In this document: piece by piece, positions 53,985 through 64,000 of the stretch | Position numbering within the stretch: position 1 is the stretch's first letter | Layout: each line of letters opens with the position of its first letter | NCBI GenBank assembly: GCA_036850595.1 | Contig: CM072166.1 | Coordinates: forward strand, 15,642,758 to 15,706,757 | Origin: Rhyacichthys aspro | Lineage: Eukaryota; Chordata; Actinopteri; Gobiiformes; Rhyacichthyidae | Direction of reading: 5' to 3' | DNA: 64,000 bases | Made by a program: the position numbers and the translations under genes | Notes under the pieces: model-generated | What the model saw: only the letters and a program-made list of their open reading frames with translations | Databases searched by the model: none | What the model was told of the DNA's origin: nothing

Positions 53985-54443
53985 TATGATCATAATGTTG
54001 TAATAAGCTGATAATAAAGAGCTAATAACGTAGTAATTAAAGAAAGTTTATCGGCTGAAATAACTCACTGATGAATGGTTGGTGTAAGTTTCAAAAGAAG
54101 TGAATTTTGATTGGTTTGTAGCGTCGCAGCTTGGTAATAGCATGAAGTAATAATATATACAGTGCTACAATGCAATACAATACAATAAATGCTAAGCTAT
54201 GCTATGCAATGCTATTTTTTTTGACAGTGTAATAGAGCCCAACTTTGTAAAGTAGCAGCTTGGTAATGGTTATGTGAGTAATGGAAATAATGTAATAACG
54301 TAATAATGAAATGGTAATAATATAGTCATCCCTACACTATGCAATACTATATATCTAAATTACTAAAAATAAAAAGAAAAAAAAAAGATATAAAGTAAAC
54401 ATTTATCTAAATTTAATATTACAAAAAAAAAAAAAAAAAAAAA
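53985..54443. repeat. AT-rich TAATAA / GCAATACTAT low-complexity patch ending in poly(A)
   Basis: Runs of TAATAACGTAATAATG, ATGCAATACAATACAATA and GCTATGCAATGCTAT are interleaved. A 21-base A run lies at 54423-54443. The words CGCAGCTTGGTAATAG and TAGCAGCTTGGTAATGG occur 130 bases apart, a sign of tandem duplication. Confidence 0.55.
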
Positions 54444-56440
54444 GCCCTGCAGCACAGAGGCATTCACTGACAGCACTTTATCTTGTAGCTACTGCACTCC
54501 AAGTGTATAGATGTAAAAATAAAGAGATATGAATTGTATTCTGTAATGCTTCCCGTTCTGAGTCGAGGTAGGATTCTATCTCTCGGTTGTATCTATCCAA
54601 GCTTTTAGAAACACGTTATAAAATTGACAATATTTGCTGTGTTGATTTATGCAAATTAGCGGAAAATTTAACCAAGCACTGTTTTGTTCATTTTCCACCA
54701 CTCTATAGAGACCTTGTGTGGTGTGTATTATACCTAGACTGTAGAAATTAATCTCTGTTAATATGTCTAGATTGCTGCTCACTAGTTGCCCATTGGCTGT
54801 AATAACTGACGCCAGGCGATAAAAGCTCACATTGATCTACACTCTTCCTCCAAACCAACATTATATGAATTATATATCATTGCTTTTTCCTTGGTTGTTC
54901 TCAGCAATTACTCTATGTTTCTATTTAACTTATTTATTAGCGCTCCTCTATTACAGACCTGTAATTCAGTCTCTTACAATTTAAAAGCTGCATTTCCTTG
55001 CAGCCGGTCTGTGAATTCCAATGCTTTTCCTCATCCGGCTTCCCCTGTTCCCACAGGGAGCCGCTTTCCCAGAGGGCAGTGGGAAGAGAAGCGAGGATTC
55101 CTCTGCAGTGATTATACAACTGTACATTACAGTCAGAGGTTAACGTCAGACTGTGCAGTGTTTAATCATCCTGTATGACTGAAGGAAGTGATACAGCAGC
55201 GGGGAGCTATTACTGGCTCTGGCCTTACATTATTAAAGAGATATACTTTAGACGGCGCTATATGTCAGCACATAAACAACCAGTGCAGCACACAAATGCA
55301 AAGAGTACGCCTTATCTCAGTTCATATGTCTTATTATTGTAATGCCACATACATAAACAATTAAACAGTACATAATTCATGCTCCAAGTGTTTGTTGATG
55401 ATTTTTGATTATTTAGGATATATTTACACAGTATATATTTGAAAATACAGCTGGAAACATGGAACAGTAATTGCACGATTCTGGATTTGAACTGAAACTG
55501 AAGCAATACAAAATGGAATGTATGTGACAGAAAAGATAGTAGATGGTGCAGTATGCTAAAGGCAGTGGGACTGGCCAGATTTCAAATGTGAATACACAGC
55601 ATGCCCTGATTCCTGCAGTGTATAGCATAGTCAGTGGTTAGCTGTTGCCAATGAACCGAAAAAAGAAACAAAATATAAATCCAGTTATTCCTTGCTGCTA
55701 AAAAAGGACTGTTGCTGTCCTAAATCAGATTGATACGTTCTGGATTTATAATGCCATCATTCTCCATGTACCTTAACACCTAAACATGTCATGTGTCAAG
55801 TTTTCAACCCTGCGTACTAAGTTTTGTCATCATTTCACTGTAGTAAATAATTCTAATTGTAAGCAACAGTGAAATAGTGTTGAATGTGGCTATATTTATA
55901 GGATTTAAAAGAACCCATATGTTCAGGATCTGTTCAGACATAGTGAATGAATGAATCAGTGAAATTTAAATTGAACTTAAAGGTAAAAAATCTAAAATAT
56001 ATTAATGTATTCATCATCCTTTTTCTGTTTCCATTTTCTACAAAAATAAAAAAAAATTCACAGGTTTTTCTGTTCACAATTGTGGGACTGTATACCCTGA
56101 ATTTTATCAGGGCACAGGGTTGGATCCAAGTACTATCCTTGTTCTTTTACACTTTCTATCTTTTTGCAAAAATGGTCAGTACCTAGAAGGCATTAAGAAG
56201 GGCTTTAAAAGAATTTCCCTCTTAAGATCCTTCATGAAAATAATCATTGATTCTTTTCTGGCCTCCAAATGAACTTTAATTTCTTAAGTATTTAATCACC
56301 AAGCTGTCATGTAGGGAGAGTAACTGGTAAAAATGCATCACTGTTGAAAACAGAATGTAACGCCACTTCATGAGACAAAAAATGATATGGAAGTATTCTA
56401 TAAAAAAACCCACATAATTCTGTCATGTCTCTGTTCGCAG

Positions 56441-56574
56441 GACTTTGACGACTTCATCTTTGCGTTCTTCGCCATCGAAATGGTCATCAAGATGGTGGCT
56501 CTGGGGATCTTCGGGAAGAAGTGTTATCTTGGGGACACGTGGAACCGCTTGGACTTCTTCATCGTGTTGGCCGG
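56441..56574 (+). CDS. cacna1g: T-type calcium channel alpha-1 (Cav3), exon encoding domain I S2 and start of S3
   Basis: This 134-base exon begins in phase 0 after the acceptor TGTCTCTGTTCGCAG and ends in phase 2 (GG of a glycine codon) before the consensus donor GTGAGT at 56575. It encodes 44 full codons: DFDDFIFAFFAIEMVIKMVA is segment S2 with its acidic residue, GIFGKKCYLGDTW is the short cytoplasmic linker, and NRLDFFIVLAG opens S3 with the conserved Asp. In voltage sensors the S2 and S3 acidic residues pair with S4 arginines. It continues the frame of the exon at 41242-41353 across a 15,087-base intron. The first residue is Asp, where the mammalian paralogues I recall have Ala or Val. 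FIFAFFA favours Cav3.1 over Cav3.3 (FIFIFFA in memory). The exon carrying S4 is not found downstream in the window. Confidence 0.95.
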
Positions 56575-57440
56575 GTGAGTTGCGCAATTCCCCTCAGACG
56601 GACAGACTCGGAGGTGGTCGAGCAGAACCAGGCCTGAGCGCCGGGGGCTTTCACAACACAGTCAACATACACGCAACATATTTACTCTGCACGCTAGCAT
56701 CTGGAACTGGGACAAGAGTCTAGTCTGAATGCGCACGGAAGAAAAGCCTCAAGTTATGTCAGCTTCTTATTTGTAAGCGCTACAAACAAAAGGTAAAAGG
56801 TCAAGGAATGGAAAGTCCATAATAGTCAAATGTTTTTGTTCTTTTGTCATTCGGCCTTATTTAACCCAAACAACTAATCATTACATTTCATTTAATGATT
56901 TAGCTTTGAATACAGTGCACTGATGTGGATATTTAGCACAGCGTGGCTTCAAATTGTGTTGATTGTGATCTTTCAATATTGCATTTTAGAATGTCATTAT
57001 TATACATGTTAAAAGTCACATTTTGTTAGCATTTTAAAACTTTGGGATTGTCCGAAACTACCCCCTGGTCCTTAAATCCTTAGTTTTCTGCACCAAGGTC
57101 CGCACTAAGTACTCAGTGTTACACAATATTCGTTTTCTCTTCTTCAGAGGCTCATTTTACATTTGAACTGGAGAAATACAATGATCAGACTAGATTAGGT
57201 CCTATAAAGACATGTTATTATTAATGTAGAATTATTACAAACAGCAGAAACTTCAAGTGCACTGTTTAAGACATGATTTTAGAGCCGTACAAATGCAAAA
57301 CATGCTGATCTGTGTCTTTTGTGTGTTTTTAAATCTACTGATATCCGTTTTCCCCGTTTACTTCCTGTGATAACTCTGTGTTTAAGTGGCTGGGACTTAC
57401 ATTGCAGAAGCGTTAGGTCCGAAAATCCGCAGCAAACACG

Positions 57441-57598
57441 TTTTCACACTGCAAACAAACCAGACCTTGGTTCAGTTAGTTTCGGACTAAGACCTCCTCT
57501 TTTTGCCGAACCAAAGAGCAGCTTTCACACCTGAATTTTTGGTTCAAACCAAACAGGAAAATCTGAAAATCCAGACTAAACGTTGCAGCTGTGAAAGC
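57441..57598. mobile_element. MITE-like element with imperfect terminal inverted repeats
   Basis: The left end TTTTCACACTGCAAAC and the right end CGTTGCAGCTGTGAAAGC form an imperfect inverted repeat about 158 bases apart, with an internal GCTTTCACACCTGAA copy. It resembles the element at 30996-31092 in design, though not base for base. Confidence 0.4.
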
Positions 57599-58326
57599 AC
57601 CTCTAAATCACTGCATAGCTCTGCATTTTGTAGTAGACAATATTGTGAACTTAAATATGAAAAGCTTGGGAACAATACATGACTCTTTTTTCTGTCTTGG
57701 CTATAATCTTATTAGTGTAGACGGCTGGTATTGGTCTTATATTATACACTTTGGCAAGACTTCAGTTACAAATAGAAACAAATACATTAAGACGTACAGT
57801 CACATATAAAGCTAACAGTCTACATCCCCGTGACAGTCTCAGTAAACATTTTTGCTCTTTCAACAAATCACAAAATGGATTATGCTTTATTCTGAGCCTA
57901 GTAACCATTAACTTTTCCTCTACATCAGAGCCAGTTACACTTATTTACTCTGACTTTTAATCTTTTAACGGAAACGTCTGGTAAAATGGGCGCAATCATT
58001 CACCCAGGATTATCTCCCGCTCCTCACATGAACATCCCCGACCCCGTATTCTTACAGACGTGATCACACACGCTACATGACGGACTCGGTGAACGTGAAC
58101 TGTCACACGCAGCCTGATGCACTGCGCTGCCATTTGATTAAACATGTTACAGAACATAGCCCGCTGCTTCACGTCTGACATTTTCATCACACCGCATCCC
58201 CTGCTGCTTTTTAATGCCATCCTTCTGCCGCCGCTTCTGTTGTCCATCAGTGGGATCCTTCTGTCAGTGTGAATGTGTGCTCGCAGTGCCCTTCAAAACA
58301 CAAGATCCGTTTAACCTATACTTCCC

Positions 58327-58357
58327 CTTCTTCTTCTTCTTCTTCTTCTTCTTCTTC
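58327..58357. repeat. (TTC)n trinucleotide microsatellite
   Basis: About ten uninterrupted TTC units. A purine/pyrimidine-asymmetric repeat of this type can form triplex DNA, and it is a likely length polymorphism. Confidence 0.95.
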
Positions 58358-58729
58358 TACTGTACCCTTGTGGAGACACGTCATTTGGCATTACTGTAAA
58401 AGAATCGCATAGCCGCTTTCCTATTGGATGTTTGTGTCAGCCGCTGATCTAGTGCCAGAGCGACAGACGGAGCCGCGTGGGGAACTCCTTAATGTGTAAT
58501 AGCCAGGCACTAATCTGCGCGGTGATTAAAAGACCGATACAAGAGGCATAAAACAGTGGTCAGGTTTATGAAAGTATGATAAATCTCTTCGTGCGGACGC
58601 TTTTGTAAACCATATGAATGTGTGCGCATTTGGCAACGGAAGTTCAACCAGCCACAGTATATATTTCCGATGAACGAAAGAGGATTAGCCAGCAAAAATG
58701 GGAAATTCTGCAGAAATGAGATCATTTGG

Positions 58730-58930
58730 ATTCAGAGTTACAGATATATAGTTTGGGGAACTGTACTTTCTTATCAAAGACTGATGAAATTAGCATAGAC
58801 ATGGCTAAATCTACGAAACCTACATTAAGGTACAAAGTCAAATAGACACGCCTTATAGACATAAACATTTAAAAGCACATTAGTGTATTACTGTATTAAG
58901 TAACACACACATATAGTAAGTCAAAAGTAC
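58730..58930. repeat. Dispersed repeat family X, copy 2
   Basis: CAGAGTTACAGATAT, CTTTCTTATCAAAGACTG, CTACATTAAGG, TAGACATAAACATT and AACACACACATA are collinear with 43555-43760, in the same orientation. Confidence 0.55.
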
Positions 58931-60319
58931 TAGATAGCATCTTTGCATCTTTGCACCATCTGAAAATACATGCTTTACACAAAAACAGATTTTAAAATCA
59001 GTTTGAGGGTAAAATTTGCCAATTGTTGTATGCTAAAACAAGGCATAGACAGTATATAAAAGTGGGCAGAGGCATAGAGGGTCAGAAAAGGGCTTTATTC
59101 TATAGTCATGATACACACAAAAAATTAAAATGAACCAAAAATGACTTTAAGGCCGCTCACTTGCCATCTGATTGGCTCCCATTCTTTTAACAAACTGATA
59201 TTTAACTGTGTTTAGTCAATATATACAAGCCATAGTAACACATTTCTGTAAATAATACACAAATAATGGACAAAATGTACAATAAAATATTCACAGAAAG
59301 AAAGAGATGAGATGTATTTATTTAGCCTATGTTCTGGATGAATACTCTTTTCTGATTGGCTGCATTTAAAGTGTGCATAAAAAGCCTTTGTGTTGTAATG
59401 CATTGCTTACATATATGTTCTTGTAAATTAATCACATGATTATGCCTCTTGGTTGGTGCTGCAATAGGAAATCACTATCCTCATTAAATATTTACAAATT
59501 ATGTAGCTTCAGGCGTAAAGAAAACCCCAAGTTGACCAAGTTGACAGCTTTTTGACCAACATGGCTGCATCTTAAAAAGGATCTATATGTATAAAAAGAG
59601 CTATTTTTTCTGTGAAAGCTAATAATCTGGGTTGAAGCAGGGTCACAGTTCACTCAGCAACAAAGGGGTGTCAGGAAGTGAAGTCAAATCAAAGCTCTTT
59701 CTGCGTGTCGCTCTTTCACTCCAGTACCTGGGGAAATGTCATCACCATCATTTATGTAAAGGTTACATCAATTGTGCGTAGCAGAGCATGAACGATATGG
59801 AGGTGACAGAAAACACGACACATAAATTAACTCCTGTAAGTGTCTTTAAAGTGAACATACAGACGGCTGCCGAAAGAGTGTAGGTGACGGTTGGAGCGTG
59901 ACGCCTCGCTTCTATGTTTTCCGTGGCTTCGGTGCAATTTTAGAACAATAAAAAAAAAAAAAATTCTCATCTGTGCCCAGAGCCTCGAGCAACGCTGAGA
60001 CAATGGTAACCTAGGTAACGGCTGGTTGTGGAGCGTTTGATATCACCTGGCAACAGTTTGTGCGGAGGAAGGCTCTGATGAACTGTTTGTTTCTTTGCGA
60101 GACGATAATTAGAGCTAAGCTGCTTCTTCAGCAGCTCTTCACTGTCTGGGCCTAATCACCTGACACGGGACGAGTGATGGAGGTGCTGCTGGGAGCCAGG
60201 TGGAGAAGAGATGCCCACTTCACTTAACTGCCACTCCCAGAAAGACAGCTACAGTCTCATTTGCACCGGAGCAGTACGGAACCGGTTGGATTAGTACTTG
60301 CAAAAAACAATACAAAATG

Positions 60320-60430
60320 TCCAGGAAAAAACATACAGTGCTACTTTGGTACTTTGGTAGCTTGTAGTTCCATCAGTCTGGTCTGCTTTCTAAAGAGTGG
60401 AGTAAAACACTTTCTGTTGAATGGATTGGA
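60320..60430. repeat. Dispersed repeat family Y, copy 3
   Basis: AATGTCCAGGAAAAAACATAC, TACTTTGGTA, GGTCTGCTTTCTAAAGAGTG and GAGTAAAACACTTTCTGTTG plus GATTGGAC are collinear with 45065-45185. Confidence 0.55.
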
Positions 60431-60650
60431 CGTAATAAGAATAATAAGAATAGGAAAACTTTTATTAGTAAGTAAAGTAAGTAAGTGAATAAGTAAAAAG
60501 CCAACCTGGCCAGAATAAAAATTAAAAAGTTAAAACTATTCTTAGACTAGTCAAACCAAAATAGACTATACATCTGTAAGTTAAAAAAAGTAAAACAGAC
60601 TATGCAAATGTGCAGTAAATGGATACGAATATATGAGCATCAATAAATAG

Positions 60651-61270
60651 TACCGTATTTTCCGGACTATAAGCCGCTACTTTTTTCCCACGCTTTGAAC
60701 CATGCGGCTTATACAGAGATGCGGCTTTTCTATGAATTTTTCTTCAGCCCTCAGGGGGGCACTCTAGCAGGAAGTGCAAAAACGAGACAAACGAGGCAGC
60801 GGTAGTCAGTGCAAACAAGAAAGCACCAGTTTTTATTCTTAGCACATGCAACCCAAGACGCACAACAGCAAAATACGGTAATATTTTTACACCCTCACCC
60901 CCTCATAATGGAAAACAAATGAAGTGACAGTGGTTTGGTGTTCAGTGGTTTCAGTACGCAGGAGGAAGAAAAATAAAGCAACTTGGTTTTAGTGCACAGG
61001 AGGAAGATGAATAAAACCGTCAATGACTTTTCTGTTTTGTTTGATCAGCACTTTTACTGCCGTGTTACAGACACTGTTCGGAAACAATCAGTTCAGGTAT
61101 ATGAATAAACACTTATGGTACAAAATCTATGTAAATATCTTATTTCTCAGCCTGGATATCGGCGGCTTATAGTCCGGTGCGGCTTATATGTGACAAAATA
61201 TATATTTCTTTTAAATTTTAGCTGGTGCGGCTTATATTTAGGTGCGCTCTATAGTCCGGAAAATACGGTA
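60651..61270 (-). mobile_element. Non-autonomous TIR DNA element, copy B (both ends present)
   Basis: 620 bases bounded by terminal inverted repeats of about 21 bp beginning TACCGTATTTTCCGGACTAT on one side and its reverse complement on the other. It is inverted relative to copy A at 28371-28932 and very similar along its whole shared length. A TA dinucleotide at each outer edge could be the target duplication or part of the repeat. It carries tandem TATAAGCCGC motifs and no transposase. The superfamily is not assigned. Confidence 0.8.
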
Positions 61271-63444
61271 AATAAAAAAACAGAAATTGCAGATTGTATG
61301 ATAGTTAATGCATTATTAGAGATATTGCACATTGATTGTGAAAATATTGCACAGATGAAGAAGAGTTACATGTGAAAAGAGTTCGTTGCAAACCCTTATA
61401 ATCCAAAAAGAATAATAACACCCAATAAATGCCAGCACTGCCACTTCATTGGTGGGAAATCACACTAAGCAGTAAAGGATTGATTTTTGTGCGTTTGTGT
61501 CGTGGCAATTTGCACTAGAATCCAACTGTTGTGCAAGGCTAATTCACTTTCTACACTGCATTGAGCACAAACCTTTGTAGCAATACACTGTGAGTCCGTT
61601 AAAAAGCCTGAAATAAAACAAAAACAATGCAGTATGCAGCTACATCTTCAGCCTTTCAAACCAATGAGAAAGATTTTATGCTCTTCTTTATTCTAATTAA
61701 TCTTAATCTTATTCTGTTCTGAAAATTCTCTTCAAATATGAATCAGATCTCATCTAGAAACACAAATCTGTACGACGTCACTGGGTTTCATTGCTTTTAT
61801 TGTTTCATTAATTTCATTTTTTGATTTGACTCTTTTATTCTGTTTTATATTTCAAATCAGGCTTTAAATTGTGCAGTCTAGACAAGGCTTAAGGGCATAT
61901 TAAGAGCTCTCAAAGATGGTCCCAGCCTGAGCTTGAATGACACAGTTGTGATTTGCTTTTTACTTTTTCATTTTTAACTTTTCAAAGGAATATATAATCT
62001 ACTTTTCTAAGCAAAATTTTGAGAATATTGATACAGACAAAGCTAAAATACATACAGTAGCTGGCTCTATGAATTCAGGGTGAATAAACTTTGTAATGTA
62101 TGACTTTGTAATTTGTGATGTTGAGGTGTGAGTGCACTGATAAGCAGCACCTACAGCAGTGTGAACACAAGTCAAGCATGGCATAGTCACATCTTAACAC
62201 TTCCAACTTCCAGCTCGACTCATTATCACTCTGCAGACGGAAAAACATTGCTGTAAAATGTATTCTTAGAAAAATTAAATCTTAGGTAAAACTTTTGGAT
62301 AAGGATCGGTTGAGAAAAAGAAAAATGGAAATAGTTACAAGTCACATATTTATTGCATAGGGATATAAGAAATTAAAAGAAAATATAATCTGTGATGGTG
62401 ATAGTTTTAATACAAAACACACTGTAGATTTGTTATGCTTTCTTATGTCATTCTTTAATTTTGTACATTTTTCAGACTTTTTTGTTATGTCGAACCCTTT
62501 TTATGTTTGCTGGACAAATATGATGTTAATTTTCACCTGACTTTAAAGTTTTATAACTTAAAGTGCAATTTACTCAAAATGTTTCTGATAGTTTCAACAG
62601 AAAGCCTAAAGTTAATGTATCTTTTATGCATATTTTGCTATAAAATAAAACAATACTTCTTCATTAAACTAGAGCAGGGTTGTATTTCTGAGATCTCTGC
62701 TTTTTTTCCTGCACTTGTGAAAAAAACAAGGACAGATCTCGGAATTGCTATAACACTGTAATAACACTGTAGTGCCCTATGAAGCAACCCAACTTGACAT
62801 TTTACTAAACAAGATGAGAAACATGAATGAACCAACAGTGAGTGGATTTCAAACAGACCCAGATGAGATTGTTTACAACCCCACTGTTTACACCAGTCTC
62901 TTCTTCCACTGTTTAACTTTGTGGCAGTGATGTCACCATGTTCCCGGTACGGTATTAACGGTTTCTTTATGAGCGCATTCCAGATGTCACATGTGGCACA
63001 TTTTGTTCACATTTTACATTTGATTTAATGATTGTTAAGAGCATACAGTACTAAATGTGCTCCACTCATCGTGCTTCCATCCTCTGTCAACACTGAATCA
63101 ACTGGCAGCAGAAAACAGAGAGAAAATCTTGGGTTGGTCTTTATTCCAGTGAAACGGACCAAAAACAAATTAAATCAAGCATTCCTGAACATTAGAGGAA
63201 AATGACTGAATTGGATTGGTCTAATATTGGACTTAAACTTAAATTGGACCCCCCAAAAATTGACTTAACACTGCTAAAATAATTATTAAATTAATGTTGT
63301 GTTATATTTCATAAAACTATTAAAAATGGCTGAAATTATAGGCCAAAACAACATGAAAGCAGATCAGGAAGGGTCAAGATTCTTTTGTCAGTTTGAAATA
63401 TGGCTTCTATCAAAAACAAAAAACATAAAACCCCCAAAACACAG

Positions 63445-63481
63445 CAAAAAAAAATAAAAAAAAATAAAAAAAATAAAAAAA
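63445..63481. repeat. (A)nT simple repeat
   Basis: Four runs of 6-9 A residues separated by single T residues. Low-complexity sequence. Confidence 0.9.
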
Positions 63482-64000
63482 CACACTGATATAATGCCCT
63501 ACTCCAGGTGAGAATGACAGGTATTGTACATTTCCTACCAATGAGGCAAAATTGTAATCAAGTCAAAAATTGTCAAACACTAGTGCTAATGGCTTCTGGA
63601 ATAAGGGCTCGAACTTAGAAAGATGTGTGTGAATCCTAAAACATGGCATCAGAAGCCAAATGACTCCAGAAAGTCCTTTTTGCAGCATCAGTGCGTGTAG
63701 TTCTTTATTTCTTCATCTATTGATTGTTTATTGACCCGTGGAGGGTAGCCCGAGTCGATCGAAGGGAGTGTAAAGACTCGACTCTGGCAGGACTTACTGT
63801 AGCACGCTGGCTATCCCACCCGTGGCACATCGATCGGACCTTACACTCCTGCAGGGAGACAGAAAAGCTTACGTAGAGGGATAGAGGAAGGGCGACAGAT
63901 TGATAGAGAAAGGCAGACTGATAAAGGAAGAGAAGCTGAGCCAGTCGGGTCGATCGCTTCATCCCACCGCCTCAATATTTAATCGGAGCTGAGATGCTGC

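Larger units (their letters stand above)
41354..56440 (+). other. Cav3 gene intron between S1 and S2 exons, complete
   Basis: This U2-type intron has donor GTAAGAG and a pyrimidine-rich acceptor ending in GCAG, 15,087 bases long, phase 0. It contains a LINE fragment (42060-42300), a candidate regulatory block (42600-43010), a small perfect inverted-repeat element (43291-43366), two dispersed-repeat fragments (43555-43760, 45065-45185), an AT-rich degenerate array (46190-46950) and an AT-rich low-complexity patch (53985-54443). From about 48050 to 53980 I see only ordinary intron sequence. Confidence 0.9.
56575..64000 (+). other. Cav3 gene intron after the S2/S3 exon, 5' part
   Basis: It starts with donor GTGAGT and runs off the window. 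I looked for the next exon, which should encode the end of S3 and the arginine-rich S4 (RTVRVLRPL in the family), and did not find it. The stretch holds a TIR element (60651-61270), a TTC repeat, several repeat fragments and an odd CGATCG-rich block near 63750-63955. About 61275-63440 shows nothing but AT-rich sequence. Confidence 0.85.

Overview
The window looks like a teleost fish genome, probably a spiny-rayed (percomorph-type) fish. It is AT-rich, non-coding over more than 99% of its length, full of degenerate fish repeats, and holds no bacterial-style gene layout. The only protein-coding sequence I can defend is two short, well-conserved exons on the + strand (41242-41353 and 56441-56574). 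Both come from one gene, a low-voltage-activated T-type calcium channel alpha-1 subunit (Cav3). The best match is Cav3.1 (cacna1g), with cacna1i as the main alternative. The first exon encodes transmembrane segment S1 of domain I and the start of the cysteine-containing S1-S2 loop. The second encodes S2, the S2-S3 linker and the start of S3.

Layout: 1-41241 is the 3' part of a very long intron whose upstream exon (cytoplasmic N-terminus) lies outside the window. 41354-56440 is a complete intron of 15,087 bases. 56575-64000 is the start of the next intron; the exon carrying the rest of S3 and the voltage-sensing S4 was not found before the window ends.

The most informative signal is the 3' end of the long first intron. 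It has no AG acceptor, an exact U12-type branch-point sequence (TTCCTTAAC) and an AC dinucleotide 13 bases further on, exactly where the conserved reading frame resumes. It is therefore very probably a minor-spliceosome AT-AC intron. That makes the channel transcript dependent on the U12 spliceosome across an intron of at least 41 kb.

The introns hold mobile-element remains and repeats: the 3' tail of a teleost non-LTR retrotransposon (about 32655-32945), a minus-strand fragment of another LINE-type reverse transcriptase (42060-42300), two inverted copies of one terminal-inverted-repeat element (28371-28932 and 60651-61270), a 76-bp miniature element with perfect 18-bp arms (43291-43366), a 21-bp minisatellite (34067-34286), a pentanucleotide tract that seems nested in a transposon-like element (20486-21555), and several degenerate dispersed families. 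A few GC-richer, low-repeat blocks with clustered homeodomain, POU or forkhead-like motifs are candidate conserved enhancers. No rRNA, tRNA, CRISPR array or complete second gene was seen.
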